A stretch of DNA of 64,000 nucleotides from Winogradskyella thalassocola (GCF_900099995.1 NZ_FNCZ01000003.1:186001-250000), one strand, 5' to 3'. Positions 24,730-34,987 are shown, counted from the stretch's first letter. Made by a program: numbers and translations. Notes: a model not told the origin generated them from the letters alone.

Positions 24730-26142
24730 ATGATAAATTATTTTAAAAAGATAAGCTTTAAACAGATTTTATTTTTTTTGGTGTGTGTGTTAGTTGTAGA
24801 ATTTCTACTGCTAAAACAGACACCTTTTTTTTGGGATGGTATTAGTAAATCTTCCCGCGCTACTTGGATTTATGCTAATGGCTTAACAGAGTTTATTGTC
24901 CCAACAGATCACAATTCTGGTCATCCCCCTTTATGGATTGCTTTATTGGCTGTTTTTTGGACCATTTTTCAGAAAGCGCTTTGGTCTTCAAGATTATTAT
25001 TGCTAATTGTTAATATTGGTGTGGTTTGGCAAATAGTACTGTTTTGTAAAACTAATTTCTTGAAAACGGTGTCTGCATTTGCAGTTTTGGTCGTGTGTTT
25101 AGAGCCTACGTTTGTAGCTCAAACGACTAATTTAAATAACGATATGCTATTGTTGTTTTTTACGTTACTAAGTTTAAATGCGCTTATCAAAACTAAATCA
25201 GTACTCTTTTCTTTAGCGTTGACAGGTTTGCTATTTATCAATCTTAGAGGTATTTATATAGTGATAGCTATAGTGTTAATTCATGTTGTTTATTCGCGCT
25301 TAAAATTGATAGAAAACGAGAGATCTATCTATTTAGCATATGGAATTGCTCTTTTAAGTTTTGTAGTATTTTGTTATTTTCAATATGAAAAATTAGGTTG
25401 GTTTTTAATCACGCAGAAGGAAAATTATAATATGCAGAGGCAATCTGTAGGGGTGAAACAAGTGCTGATTAATAGTATAGTGTATGTAAAAAGTTTTCTA
25501 GAATACGGACGCTTTATTGTTGCCCTATTTTTGTTGCCTCTCTTAGTGAGATATATTAAAAACAAAACGAATAGAAGCATTAAAATTGATAGAATAGCCA
25601 TTGCCTTTTTTGTGTTTGCATTTATCTTTTTTATAGGTATGGTGCCGTTTTCTAATCCGATTGGTGATCGGTATTTTATGATTTGTTACTTATTGGCAAT
25701 CATCTTACTTATCAACTTAATAGCACATTATAATCTAGTTAATAAATCGTTAATCTATTCTATTATTGTGCTTATGTTTGTTTCAGGCCATTTTTGGATT
25801 TATCCTGCGACGATTTCTCAGTCTTGGGATAGCTCATTAGCGTATTTAAATAGTTATACGGTTGAGGATCAAATGGAAGATTATATTGATTCCGTTGGAA
25901 TTAAGACTTCAGAAATAGGTACAAGAGTTCGGTTTAATGAACGGAACTTTTCAGAATTTAAAGTTATAACAGAAACGGATCGCTATGCTGATTTTAATTT
26001 AGCAACAAATAAATTCATACTGCTATCTAATATAGATAACCAGACTAAAGACGATGAGTTAAATGAAATTATGAATAATTGGAAATTGGTTAAACGTTAT
26101 TCTCAGTTAGGAGTTTTTATGTCGTTGTACGAAAGAGAGTAA
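24730..26142 (+). CDS. GT39-like polytopic glycosyltransferase
   Basis: A 470-residue inner-membrane protein with about 10 helices and a periplasmic C-terminal domain (about 365-470). The first loop carries WDGISKSSRATWIYANG and HNSGHPPLWIALL, the pattern of the GT-C fold in family 39 and ArnT-like enzymes, which use polyprenyl-phosphate sugars. The catalytic acidic residue is probably Asp36. The acceptor could be protein or lipid and cannot be read. It lies nine bases after ychF and may be transcribed with it. Confidence 0.78.
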   Translation: MINYFKKISFKQILFFLVCVLVVEFLLLKQTPFFWDGISKSSRATWIYANGLTEFIVPTDHNSGHPPLWIALLAVFWTIFQKALWSSRLLLLIVNIGVVWQIVLFCKTNFLKTVSAFAVLVVCLEPTFVAQTTNLNNDMLLLFFTLLSLNALIKTKSVLFSLALTGLLFINLRGIYIVIAIVLIHVVYSRLKLIENERSIYLAYGIALLSFVVFCYFQYEKLGWFLITQKENYNMQRQSVGVKQVLINSIVYVKSFLEYGRFIVALFLLPLLVRYIKNKTNRSIKIDRIAIAFFVFAFIFFIGMVPFSNPIGDRYFMICYLLAIILLINLIAHYNLVNKSLIYSIIVLMFVSGHFWIYPATISQSWDSSLAYLNSYTVEDQMEDYIDSVGIKTSEIGTRVRFNERNFSEFKVITETDRYADFNLATNKFILLSNIDNQTKDDELNEIMNNWKLVKRYSQLGVFMSLYERE

Positions 26143-26341
26143 TTGATAGCTTGTTTGTCTTTAAAAGTATTCGAGAATAGTCTTAAAAATGATAAACGGT
26201 CGTGTTTTAGAGATTGATTTCGTAAAACCTAATGTTCTCAACATATTAATGCCGTTTTGTTAATTACTTTACCGCTTCCTTATTTCATGTTTTAAGGTAT
26301 AATCTTATATTAGCCTTTCATCTAAATATCCGCTTAATTTT

Positions 26342-28201
26342 ATGTCAGAAGAGTCCACTTATACTGAAGATAACATACGCTCACTCGATTGGAAAGAACA
26401 CATCCGAATGCGACCTGGTATGTATATCGGTAAATTAGGTGATGGCTCATCTCCAGATGATGGTATTTATATTCTGCTAAAAGAAGTTTTAGACAATTCC
26501 ATTGATGAGTATGTGATGGGAGCTGGTAAGACCATTGAAATTTCGATTCAAGGTGAACGCGTTATAGTGCGCGATTATGGTCGTGGTATTCCGCTAGGGA
26601 AAGTGGTAGATGTGGTGTCTAAAATGAATACGGGTGGAAAGTATGATTCTAAAGCCTTCAAAAAATCTGTAGGTTTAAATGGTGTAGGTACCAAAGCGGT
26701 TAATGCGTTGTCATCTTATTTTAGAGTAGAATCTACTAGAGATAGTAAATCAGCATCTGCAGAATTTGAACAAGGGAATCTAACCAATCAAGAACTTTTA
26801 GATGATACCTCTCGAAGAAAAGGAACGAAAGTATCTTTTATTCCGGATGAAATTATATTTAAAAATTACAAGTATCGTAGCGAGTATGTGGTTAAGATGC
26901 TTAAGAATTATGTATATCTAAATCCTGGATTAACCATTGTTTTTAATGGTGAAAAATTTTACAGCGAAAATGGTTTAAAAGATTTATTGTCTGAGAATAT
27001 CAACGAGTCAGATATGCTGTATCCAATCATTCATCTTAAAGGTGATGATATAGAAATAGCAATTACACATAGTAAAACGCAATATAGTGAAGAGTATCAC
27101 TCTTTTGTTAATGGACAAAATACAACTCAAGGAGGGACGCATTTAGCAGCATATAGAGAATCTATAGTTAAAACCATAAGAGAGTTTTACGGAAAGAGCT
27201 ACGAAGCATCTGATATTAGAAAATCAGTTGTTACGGCAATTGCAATCAAAGTTATGGAACCTGTTTTTGAGAGTCAGACGAAAACAAAGTTAGGTTCAAC
27301 AGATATGGGGGGTGAACTGCCAACAGTTAGGACTTATATTAATGATTTTGTAAAAACATATTTAGATAATTTTTTACATAAAAATCCGGATACAGCAGAG
27401 AAAATTCAACGCAAAATCCTTCAGGCTGAGCGAGAACGTAAGGAGTTGTCTGGTATTAGGAAGTTAGCAAAAGACAGAGCGAAGAAAGCGAGTCTTCATA
27501 ATAAGAAATTACGTGACTGTAGAGTGCATTTTGGGGATACAAAGCACGATAGAAATCTAGAATCAACCTTATTTATTACAGAGGGAGATTCAGCTTCTGG
27601 TAGTATTACAAAATCACGTGATGTGAACACACAGGCAGTTTTTAGTTTAAAAGGAAAGCCTTTAAACTGTTATGGTTTAAGTAAAAAGATTGTTTACGAG
27701 AATGAAGAATTCAATCTTTTGCAAGCGGCTTTAAATATTGAAGAATCACTTGAGGATTTGCGTTATAACAACGTTGTCATAGCAACTGATGCCGATGTCG
27801 ATGGGATGCACATTCGTTTATTATTAATAACATTTTTCTTACAGTTTTTTCCAGAAGTGATAAAAGAAGGTCATTTGTATATTTTGCAAACCCCTTTATT
27901 TAGAGTTCGAAATAAAAAGGAAACGATTTATTGTTATTCTGAAGAAGAACGGCGCGATGCTATGGAGAAATTAAAGCCAAAGCCAGAAATTACGCGATTT
28001 AAAGGTTTAGGTGAGATTTCTCCGGATGAATTTGTGCATTTTATTGGGGAAGATATTCGTTTAGATCCTGTGATGTTAGATAAAGACATGTCTATTGAGG
28101 AGTTGTTGTCTTTCTATATGGGGAAAAACACGCCAACTCGTCAAGAATTTATTATTGACAATCTTAAAGTTGAACTAGATGTTATTGAAGATACATTATG
28201 A
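26342..28201 (+). CDS. parE: DNA topoisomerase IV subunit B
   Basis: The ATPase subunit of the enzyme that unlinks replicated chromosomes. The 619 residues contain the GHKL ATPase domain ([40 protein letters not shown]), a transducer domain, and the TOPRIM domain with EGDSASGS (Glu414 onward) and the [10 protein letters not shown] metal site (about 481-490). The C-terminal GEISPDEF segment is intact. Its stop overlaps the start of a small membrane protein gene by four bases, and parC follows that, so the three are one unit. Confidence 0.96.
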   Translation: MSEESTYTEDNIRSLDWKEHIRMRPGMYIGKLGDGSSPDDGIYILLKEVLDNSIDEYVMGAGKTIEISIQGERVIVRDYGRGIPLGKVVDVVSKMNTGGKYDSKAFKKSVGLNGVGTKAVNALSSYFRVESTRDSKSASAEFEQGNLTNQELLDDTSRRKGTKVSFIPDEIIFKNYKYRSEYVVKMLKNYVYLNPGLTIVFNGEKFYSENGLKDLLSENINESDMLYPIIHLKGDDIEIAITHSKTQYSEEYHSFVNGQNTTQGGTHLAAYRESIVKTIREFYGKSYEASDIRKSVVTAIAIKVMEPVFESQTKTKLGSTDMGGELPTVRTYINDFVKTYLDNFLHKNPDTAEKIQRKILQAERERKELSGIRKLAKDRAKKASLHNKKLRDCRVHFGDTKHDRNLESTLFITEGDSASGSITKSRDVNTQAVFSLKGKPLNCYGLSKKIVYENEEFNLLQAALNIEESLEDLRYNNVVIATDADVDGMHIRLLLITFFLQFFPEVIKEGHLYILQTPLFRVRNKKETIYCYSEEERRDAMEKLKPKPEITRFKGLGEISPDEFVHFIGEDIRLDPVMLDKDMSIEELLSFYMGKNTPTRQEFIIDNLKVELDVIEDTL

Positions 28202-28674
28202 GAACTGATAACAGAGACATAAAAAACACTATAATTTCTATCTATTTTATCTTAATTATCGCAGCTGTTTTATTGGCTACGGTTTTTCAATCTTATAATT
28301 TAGTAGAAGGGAGCTCGATGTATGTGCTAATAGGCTTGCTGGTAGCTGTGATTATAGTGCATTTTGTAGCGCGATTCTTTGAGTATGATAGTGATGGCGC
28401 AAATGTAATTATAACGAATAGTGGATTAATACTCACAGATCATTTCAACTATAGAGAAAATAAAGTAGAAGTCGCTAGACATAAAATTACAGGTTACAAG
28501 ATTGTCAATTACTATTTTTATAAAAGTTTGGTTGTTTACACAACACAAAGTAATGGGAAAATTTCTAGTGAGCGTTTTAATATTACACTTTTAAAGCGTA
28601 AAAAGGTAAAGTATGTAAGGCAGTCTTTGAAAAAGATTATAAAGGAAAATAAAAGCAAAAAGTTGGATATATAG
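28198..28674 (+). CDS. Small two-helix membrane protein between parE and parC
   Basis: A 158-residue protein with two adjacent transmembrane helices (about 10-30 and 40-60) and a basic cytoplasmic domain of about 90 residues ([32 protein letters not shown]..) that looks like a small beta-barrel of the bacterial PH type. It overlaps parE by four bases and its stop touches the parC start, so all three should be made in a fixed ratio. I do not know a function for it. A membrane tether for topoisomerase IV, or a neutral passenger, are both possible. Confidence 0.78.
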   Translation: MRTDNRDIKNTIISIYFILIIAAVLLATVFQSYNLVEGSSMYVLIGLLVAVIIVHFVARFFEYDSDGANVIITNSGLILTDHFNYRENKVEVARHKITGYKIVNYYFYKSLVVYTTQSNGKISSERFNITLLKRKKVKYVRQSLKKIIKENKSKKLDI

Positions 28675-31332
28675 ATGATAGAAGAACATGACGAGTTGTT
28701 AAATGAGGACGACGGTAGCCAAGAAACGATTACAAAGGTTACCGGAATGTATAAAGAATGGTTCTTAGATTATGCATCCTACGTAATTTTAGAGCGTGCA
28801 GTACCAGCGATTGAAGATGGTTTTAAGCCAGTGCAGCGTCGTATAATGCACTCTATGAAAGATTTAGATGATGGTCGTTATAATAAGGTAGCGAATATTG
28901 TTGGTCATACCATGCAATACCATCCTCACGGTGACGCGAGTATAGCGGATGCCATGGTGCAGATTGGTCAGAAAGATTTATTAATAGATACTCAAGGAAA
29001 CTGGGGGAACATATTAACTGGTGACCGTGCGGCTGCATCGCGTTATATTGAAGCAAGACTTTCTAAGTTTGCTTTAGATGTTGTTTATAATCCGAAAATC
29101 ACAGAGTGGCAATCGTCATATGATGGCAGACGTAAAGAGCCTATAAACCTTCCCGTAATGTTTCCTTTGTTATTGGCACAAGGAGGAGAAGGGATTGCTG
29201 TTGGTTTATCTACAAAAATATTACCTCACAATTTTATTGAGCTGATTGATGCTTCTGTTAAGCACTTAAAGGGAAAACGTTTTACAATATTGCCAGATTT
29301 TCCAACGGCTGGTATCGCTGACTTTACCAATTATAACGATGGTTTACGAGGCGGAAAGGTAAGGGTTAGAGCCTTGATTTCGCAACGTGATAAGAACACT
29401 TTAATGATTACCGAAATTCCTTTTGGTACCACAACAACATCGCTAATAGATTCTATTCTTAAGGCGAATGAGAAAGGGAAGATTAAAATTAAAAAGATTG
29501 AAGATAATACGGCAGCGGAAGTAGAGATTTTAATTCATTTACCTTCTGGCTTGTCGCCAGATAAAACGATTGATGCGCTGTATGCGTTTACCAGTTGTGA
29601 GTCTTCTATTTCTCCTTTAGGCTGCGTAATTGAGGATAATAAGCCCTATTTTGTTGGTGTCACCGAAATGTTGCGTCGTTCTACGGATAACACCGTTCAG
29701 CTTTTAAAAAGTGAATTAGAAATACGATTAGCAGAATTTCAAGAACAATGGCATTTTGCATCCCTTGAACGTATTTTTATTGAAAAACGTATTTATCGTG
29801 ATATTGAAGAGGAAGAAACTTGGGATGGGGTTATCGATGCTATTGATAAGGGACTTCAGCCACACATTAAGCATTTAAAACGTGCTATTACTGTTGAAGA
29901 TATTACGCGTTTAACAGAGATTAGAATTAAGCGTATTTCGAAATTTGATATTGATAAAGCGCAACAAAAGATCGATGCCTTAGAGGATCAAATAGCTGAA
30001 GTAAAACATCACTTAGCTAACCTAATTGATTATGCTATAGCGTATTTCGAAAGATTAAAAAAGGATTACGGAGAAGGAAAGGAACGCAAAACAGAAATCA
30101 GAATTTTTGACGATGTTGACGCTACAAAAGTGGTGATAAGAAATACAAAACTTTACGTTAATAGAGAAGAAGGGTTTGTCGGTACGGCATTAAAACGCGA
30201 TGAGTATGTTTGTGATTGTAGTGATATCGATGATATTATTGTCTTTACAGATCAGGGAACTATGATGGTGACCAAAGTGGACTCTAAGACCTTTATCGGT
30301 AAGAATATTATTCATGTCGCTGTTTTTAAGAAAAAAGACAAGCGTACTATTTATAATCTAATTTATCGCGATGGTAAAGGAGGGCCTTCTTATGTGAAAC
30401 GATTTGCTGTGACTAGTATGACTCGGGATCGTGAATATGATTTAACCAATGGAAGTAAAGGTTCTGCGTTGTGGTATTTTTCAGCTAACCCGAATGGAGA
30501 AGCAGAGGTTGTGACTATTATGTTGCGTCAAGTTGGTAGTATTAAAAAATTAAAATGGGATTTAGATTTTGCGGAAGTTCTTATAAAAGGTAGGGCTTCT
30601 AAGGGGAATCGTGTTACTAAATATGCGATTAAACGTGTAGAATTAAAAGAAAGAGGTGTGTCTACTTTAAAACCGCGTAAAATTTGGTTTGACGATACAG
30701 TTCAGCGCCTAAATGTTGATAATAGAGGTGAGTTGATTGGCGAGTTCAGAGGTGAAGATAGGCTTCTTGTTATTAATCAATCAGGAGTCGTAAAAACGAT
30801 TATTCCAGAATTGACAACGCATTTTGATAGCGATATGATTGTATTAGAAAAATGGATTCCAAAAAAACCTATTTCGGCTATTTATTACGACGGAGAAAAA
30901 GAACGCTATTATGTGAAACGTTTTATTATTGAGCAAGAAGGTAGAGAAGAAGATTTTATATCAGACCATCCAGACTCGCAATTAGAGATTGTTTCAACCG
31001 ATTGGAGGCCTATGGCAGATGTGGAATTTACCAAAGAACGTGGTAAAGAGCGTAAGCCAAACATGGAGGTTGATCTTGAAGAATTCATTTCAGTAAAAGG
31101 GGTTAATGCTCTTGGAAATCAGCTTACTAAAGATAAAATAAATCAAATTAGCTTACTTGAATCGTTGCCTTATGAGGCGCCAGAGGAAGTGCCTGCAGAC
31201 GAAATAGAAGTGGTTGATGAAGAAACTGTTGATGTGGTAGAGTCTCAATCTGAATCCGGCAATTCGTCTAAGGATGATGACGACGATCATGACTTAGGGA
31301 TGGATGAAAAAGGGCAGGTGACCTTGTTCTAA
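28675..31332 (+). CDS. parC: DNA topoisomerase IV subunit A
   Basis: The DNA-cleaving subunit of topoisomerase IV. The 885 residues contain the winged-helix region with active-site Tyr124 (AASRYIEARLSKFA), the KPVQRRIMHSMKDL and HPHGDASI segments, a tower and coiled-coil gate, and a C-terminal beta-pinwheel (about 500-800) without a GyrA box, which supports ParC over GyrA. The tail after residue 850 is acidic and low in complexity (DDDDDHDLG). It is adjacent to the small membrane gene with no gap. Confidence 0.96.
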   Translation: MIEEHDELLNEDDGSQETITKVTGMYKEWFLDYASYVILERAVPAIEDGFKPVQRRIMHSMKDLDDGRYNKVANIVGHTMQYHPHGDASIADAMVQIGQKDLLIDTQGNWGNILTGDRAAASRYIEARLSKFALDVVYNPKITEWQSSYDGRRKEPINLPVMFPLLLAQGGEGIAVGLSTKILPHNFIELIDASVKHLKGKRFTILPDFPTAGIADFTNYNDGLRGGKVRVRALISQRDKNTLMITEIPFGTTTTSLIDSILKANEKGKIKIKKIEDNTAAEVEILIHLPSGLSPDKTIDALYAFTSCESSISPLGCVIEDNKPYFVGVTEMLRRSTDNTVQLLKSELEIRLAEFQEQWHFASLERIFIEKRIYRDIEEEETWDGVIDAIDKGLQPHIKHLKRAITVEDITRLTEIRIKRISKFDIDKAQQKIDALEDQIAEVKHHLANLIDYAIAYFERLKKDYGEGKERKTEIRIFDDVDATKVVIRNTKLYVNREEGFVGTALKRDEYVCDCSDIDDIIVFTDQGTMMVTKVDSKTFIGKNIIHVAVFKKKDKRTIYNLIYRDGKGGPSYVKRFAVTSMTRDREYDLTNGSKGSALWYFSANPNGEAEVVTIMLRQVGSIKKLKWDLDFAEVLIKGRASKGNRVTKYAIKRVELKERGVSTLKPRKIWFDDTVQRLNVDNRGELIGEFRGEDRLLVINQSGVVKTIIPELTTHFDSDMIVLEKWIPKKPISAIYYDGEKERYYVKRFIIEQEGREEDFISDHPDSQLEIVSTDWRPMADVEFTKERGKERKPNMEVDLEEFISVKGVNALGNQLTKDKINQISLLESLPYEAPEEVPADEIEVVDEETVDVVESQSESGNSSKDDDDDHDLGMDEKGQVTLF

Positions 31333-31361
31333 TAGTATTTAAGAAAGTAGTTTTATGTTTA

Positions 31362-32150
31362 TTATTTGCTTTTTTTGACGGCTTTATAGTTTAAGAATTC
31401 AACAAAAAGTGAAAATGCTATAGCAAAATACAAATAACCTTTAGGTATGGCACCAACGGTATTTCCGAAAAATTCGGTATGTGATAAATGTGCTGCTTCT
31501 GTAATAAGCATAAAGCCTATTAAAATTAAGAAAGCAAGTCCTAAAATCTGTACGCTTGGGTGTTTGTCTATGAATTTTCTAATTGGATTCGCAAAGCCAA
31601 TCATTATACCAATGGAAATCATAACGGCTATAATCATTAAGGCTAACGTGTAGTTGTGATTTGGGTGTAGTCCATTTGTCATACCTACAGCTGTTAGGAT
31701 AGAGTCTATTGAGAAAATAAAATCTATAATTACTATTTGAACAATAGCATTGCTAAGTGATTTTATAGCTTTGGATTTTACGGCATCCTCGTCGTGAGTT
31801 GGATTTTCTACTTTTTCTCGTATTTCAGAAGTGCTTTTATAGATTAAAAACAATCCTCCTGCAAATAAAATTATGGCTTGCCAGCTGATCCCTATGGATA
31901 GCCAGCTGGTTTCTATGGTGTAAAAAGGTTTGCTAAGACCAACTAAAAAGGAAACAAAGAAGAGTAGGATAATCCGTTGTACTAAGGCTAGTAATAGGCC
32001 TATTCGGGTAGCTTTGCTTCGTTGGTGTTCTGGTAATTTATTTGCGGCAATAGATATGAATACAATATTATCTATACCTAGTATAATTTCTAGAAACGTT
32101 AAGGTTAATAACGCTATTATGGCGTCAGAACTCAGTAAGAAATCGAGCAT
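31362..32150 (-). CDS. TerC-family membrane protein
   Basis: A 262-residue integral membrane protein with about seven helices and the two TerC signatures, LEIILGIDNIVFI (about 19-31) and IDFIFSIDSILTAVGM (about 141-156), whose Asp residues are thought to bind metal ions. The start is the ATG at 32148-32150; an in-frame TTG four codons earlier would overlap the upstream gene. Members affect tellurite resistance and metal loading of exported enzymes. It is four bases downstream of a lipoprotein gene, which suggests co-transcription. Confidence 0.9.
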   Translation of the reverse strand: MLDFLLSSDAIIALLTLTFLEIILGIDNIVFISIAANKLPEHQRSKATRIGLLLALVQRIILLFFVSFLVGLSKPFYTIETSWLSIGISWQAIILFAGGLFLIYKSTSEIREKVENPTHDEDAVKSKAIKSLSNAIVQIVIIDFIFSIDSILTAVGMTNGLHPNHNYTLALMIIAVMISIGIMIGFANPIRKFIDKHPSVQILGLAFLILIGFMLITEAAHLSHTEFFGNTVGAIPKGYLYFAIAFSLFVEFLNYKAVKKSK

Positions 32151-32154
32151 AATG

Positions 32155-32541
32155 TTATTCAATTTTTATTGCGATACCTTTTTCGACTCGTGAAGGCTTA
32201 TTGGGTCTTTTAACAGCGAGTTTGTATTCAAAAGCATATGAATCCTCAGTGGTAGATAAGATCTTCATGTGGATAGCCTCTTTTTCGGAATTGCTCGTTG
32301 GGTGTAGTTTCTTCAATATAAATTCACAATCATTAATCCAACGAATAGATGATGAGTCAGCTTTTTCTTCGTGGTAATCAATATTAAACTCTTCTGTACG
32401 CTTGAATCGTGAGGTGTGCTCAGTTCCATCTATAGTGTACGTAAATTCAAAAGTTCCGGTTTTAAAATCAGAACAGTCGCGTTCTATTGAGTAGCAACTT
32501 GATAATAGTGTTAGTGCTAATATTGAAAGAAAAAACTTCAT
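32155..32541 (-). CDS. Small lipoprotein of unknown function
   Basis: A 128-residue protein with a signal peptide and lipobox Cys16 (LLSSC), then a compact beta-rich domain with two more Cys (CSDFKTGTFEFTY, INDCEFILKKL) that may form a disulphide. It is in the TerC transcript. It should not be named after its topoisomerase neighbour: no topoisomerase motif is present. Confidence 0.78.
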   Translation of the reverse strand: MKFFLSILALTLLSSCYSIERDCSDFKTGTFEFTYTIDGTEHTSRFKRTEEFNIDYHEEKADSSSIRWINDCEFILKKLHPTSNSEKEAIHMKILSTTEDSYAFEYKLAVKRPNKPSRVEKGIAIKIE

Positions 32542-32582
32542 ATAAATCCTTTTTACAAAGGTAATGAATACTGCAATTAATA

Positions 32583-32963
32583 TTAGGGCTTGTAACTCTT
32601 AAATGTACCGTTTTTATAAAAGATTACGATTTTGTCAATTTCGGAATTAGAATCGGAGATAGCGTTTAAATTAGGGGGTTGTGGTTTTGGGTTTGTTTTG
32701 AGTGTGTTTGAGTTTGGTGACTCGGATATATTGGGTCTTCTCGGAAAACTCCCTTTTCCATTCATTAGCCAATACAATTCAACTTCTGGATAGGAGTGAA
32801 GTATCTTCATTACAAAATCTAAACTTGGTTTGTTTCTGCCGCTTAAAATGTGTGAAATACTAGAGCGTTGTACTCCTATTTTTTCTGCGAAACTTGAGGC
32901 GGATTCGCTGTAGAAATCGATAACTTTTTGTAGGCGTTCTGTGAATTCGACTGAGTTTATCAT
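32583..32963 (-). CDS. XRE-family helix-turn-helix regulator
   Basis: A 126-residue protein: an N-terminal HTH_3 domain (about 7-62) with the VQRSSISHILSGRNKPSLDFVMKIL recognition segment, then a proline- and asparagine-rich linker and a short tail (EIDKIVIFYKNGTFKSYKP). Phage-CI-like regulators of this form are common in flavobacteria. It is divergent from an M14 peptidase gene, and TACAnnTGTA motifs occur at the -7 boxes of both, suggesting autoregulation and control of the neighbour. Confidence 0.85.
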   Translation of the reverse strand: MINSVEFTERLQKVIDFYSESASSFAEKIGVQRSSISHILSGRNKPSLDFVMKILHSYPEVELYWLMNGKGSFPRRPNISESPNSNTLKTNPKPQPPNLNAISDSNSEIDKIVIFYKNGTFKSYKP

Positions 32964-32992
32964 TGTAAACTTGGGTTTTATAAGTATAACGA

Positions 32993-33002
32993 TACAAATG
33001 TA
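32993..33002 (-). promoter_or_regulatory. -7 box and operator candidate of the XRE gene
   Basis: TACAAATGTA read on the minus strand contains TACATTTG, a perfect -7 box, and is itself the palindromic form TACA-NN-TGTA. It lies 30 bases upstream of the XRE start. Confidence 0.5.
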
Positions 33003-33218
33003 AACAATAGTATTTGTGTAATCGTTAAATGTGGTGATATATATTTATGGGTGTTAAACTTTAAGTTTGATTTTATGCGTTAAAACACTGAAAACACATG
33101 CATTAACGATCAACTTGGGTTCTGATCGAATAATTATCAGTTCCTTTGGTTTAGTCAATCGTTTTGGTCGGATTCTTTGTTTACTATTGTAACTAATCGT
33201 GGTGTTTTGATTGTTTAT
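33003..33218. other. Middle of the XRE/M14 intergenic region
   Basis: AT-rich with scattered short repeats such as GATTG/CAATC and TTGGT motifs; no open frame, RNA gene or second promoter was found here. The whole gap between the two genes is 303 bases. Confidence 0.5.
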
Positions 33219-33249
33219 AAATGTAATTAATCAAATGATTACATTTGTA
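33219..33249 (+). promoter_or_regulatory. M14 peptidase promoter with inverted repeat
   Basis: AAATGTAAT (33219-33227) and ATTACATTT (33238-33246) are perfect 9-bp arms around a 10-base spacer. The right arm overlaps the -7 box TACATTTG (33240-33247) and the palindromic form TACATTTGTA (33240-33249) also found at the XRE promoter. No TTG lies at a good distance, so an activator may be needed. Confidence 0.55.
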
Positions 33250-33266
33250 ACCATTAATTTAGTCAT

Positions 33267-34409
33267 ATGAATTTAGAGCTTTTAAACCACCTTTTTTCTG
33301 AGGTAAAAACACCAGAACTTTATGGTCGATATATTACCAATTCTGATATAGAAAAATGTTTAGGAAACTTATCAAAACCTAAAATTTCTACTATAGGATA
33401 TTCCGTTGAGGAGCGACCAATATATAGTTTGAAATTAGGTAATGGACCGATTAAAATTTTATTATGGTCGCAAATGCATGGCAATGAATCGACATCGACT
33501 AAAGCACTTTTTGATTGTTTTAATCTATTTGAAACCGACCATGAACTTGGAAAACGTTTTTTAGAAGAGTGCACCTTAATGGTAATTCCTGTTTTAAATC
33601 CTGATGGAGCAGAACGCTATACACGTGTTAATGCTAATGAAGTTGATTTAAATAGAGATGCGCAAGATTTGTCTCAGCCAGAAAGTAAAGTATTACGTCA
33701 TATATATACAGACTTTAAGCCTGATTATTGTTTTAACCTTCATGGGCAACGAACAATTTTTAGTGCTGGTGAAACAGAACATGTGGCAACGCTTTCGTTT
33801 TTGTCACCAGCACAAGACGAAGAACGACAGTTAACCACCAATAGAAAAGCTGCCATGGCAATTATTGCTGAAATTAATGAATTGTTACAGTCTGAGATTC
33901 CTAATGCAATTGGACGTTATGATGATGGCTTTAATTTGAATTGTGTTGGAGATACGTTTCAGAACTTTGGTGTACCAACATTATTATATGAAGCGGGGCA
34001 TTACAAAAATGATTACGATAGAGAAGAGGTAAGGCGATTAATGTTTGTCGCTATTTTAAAAGGATTAGATGTCATTGTAAATGGAGTTGATATTAGTAAG
34101 TATGAAGCCTATTTTGGTATTCCAGAAAATGCAAAATGTTTCTATGATATCATTATAAGAAATGCCAAGTGTTCTCATTTAGATGATTTGGTTGATATTG
34201 CAATTCAATATAAAGAAGTCTTAATTGAAGGTAAATTACAATTTGTGCCAATAGTTGAAGAACTCTCTAAACTAAATAATAAGTATGGGCATAAAGAAAT
34301 AGAAGCCAACGGGTTTTTAGTTAAAACGACAGATAATTTTGACCTAATTACAGGTTCCGAAATCGATTTCGTAATTGTGAATAATGAAAGAATCTCATTA
34401 AAACCGTAA
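33267..34409 (+). CDS. M14-family zinc metallopeptidase
   Basis: A 380-residue cytoplasmic carboxypeptidase-like protein without a signal peptide. Zinc ligands are His71 and Glu74 (HGNES) and His159 (NLHGQR); Glu242 in LYEAGH is the candidate general base, and NPDGAERYTR and DLNRD bind substrate. The last 110 residues form a separate beta domain. Such enzymes trim peptides or peptidoglycan stems; the target is unknown. It may be controlled by the divergent XRE regulator. Confidence 0.87.
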   Translation: MNLELLNHLFSEVKTPELYGRYITNSDIEKCLGNLSKPKISTIGYSVEERPIYSLKLGNGPIKILLWSQMHGNESTSTKALFDCFNLFETDHELGKRFLEECTLMVIPVLNPDGAERYTRVNANEVDLNRDAQDLSQPESKVLRHIYTDFKPDYCFNLHGQRTIFSAGETEHVATLSFLSPAQDEERQLTTNRKAAMAIIAEINELLQSEIPNAIGRYDDGFNLNCVGDTFQNFGVPTLLYEAGHYKNDYDREEVRRLMFVAILKGLDVIVNGVDISKYEAYFGIPENAKCFYDIIIRNAKCSHLDDLVDIAIQYKEVLIEGKLQFVPIVEELSKLNNKYGHKEIEANGFLVKTTDNFDLITGSEIDFVIVNNERISLKP

Positions 34410-34450
34410 AAATATTCAGTTTTAATGCATAATTGTTAATGTAAATGTTT

Positions 34451-34458
34451 TATTTTTG
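34451..34458 (+). promoter_or_regulatory. -7 box of the Lrp/AsnC gene
   Basis: TATTTTTG matches TAnnTTTG and lies 25 bases upstream of the ATG at 34484. A TTG at 34433-34435 is only 15 bases away, shorter than usual. Confidence 0.45.
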
Positions 34459-34483
34459 CGTTTAGTTTAAAGATTATATAATT

Positions 34484-34963
34484 ATGGCAAAGTTTAAATT
34501 AGATGAAGTTGATCACCAAATTCTCGATATGCTTATCGATAATACACGTATTCCTTTTACAGATATAGCAAAAAAATTGTTGATTTCTGCAGGTACCGTC
34601 CATGTACGAGTAAAGAAAATGGAAGAAGCAGGTATTATAATGGGGTCATCCTTAACGTTAGATTACCAAAAGCTAGATTATTCGTTTATAGCTTATGTTG
34701 GTGTTTTTCTACAAAATACATCGCAGACTAAATTTGTTTTAGAACGAATTTCAGATATACCTTATGTAACGGTAGCGCATATTACAACAGGAAAATTCAA
34801 TATTTTCTGTAAAATTAGAGCTAAAGATACGATGCATGCAAAGGATATTATCTTTATGTTAGATGATATTGATGGTGTTTATAGAACAGAAACGATGATC
34901 TCTTTAGAAGAGAGTCTTAATGATAAAAAACGTTTGATGCATACCATTTTTAATGAACTGTAA
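34484..34963 (+). CDS. Lrp/AsnC-family regulator
   Basis: A 159-residue transcription factor: an N-terminal HTH (LDMLIDNTRIPFTDIAKKLLISAGTVHVRVKKMEEAGII) and a RAM/AsnC ligand-binding domain (about 70-150) with the VTVAHITTGKFNIFCKI segment. Such proteins form octamers and respond to amino acids. Its own terminator follows, so it is a single-gene transcript. Its targets cannot be read here; proline dehydrogenase at 36.7 kb is a reasonable guess only because Lrp proteins often control amino-acid catabolism. Confidence 0.92.
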   Translation: MAKFKLDEVDHQILDMLIDNTRIPFTDIAKKLLISAGTVHVRVKKMEEAGIIMGSSLTLDYQKLDYSFIAYVGVFLQNTSQTKFVLERISDIPYVTVAHITTGKFNIFCKIRAKDTMHAKDIIFMLDDIDGVYRTETMISLEESLNDKKRLMHTIFNEL

Positions 34964-34987
34964 TCAAAATAGAATATTTTAACAATG

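Noticed and set aside
32155..32541. Topoisomerase IV-related protein next to parC
   Set aside because: It is a 128-residue lipoprotein with a signal peptide and no topoisomerase motif, on the opposite strand with TerC.
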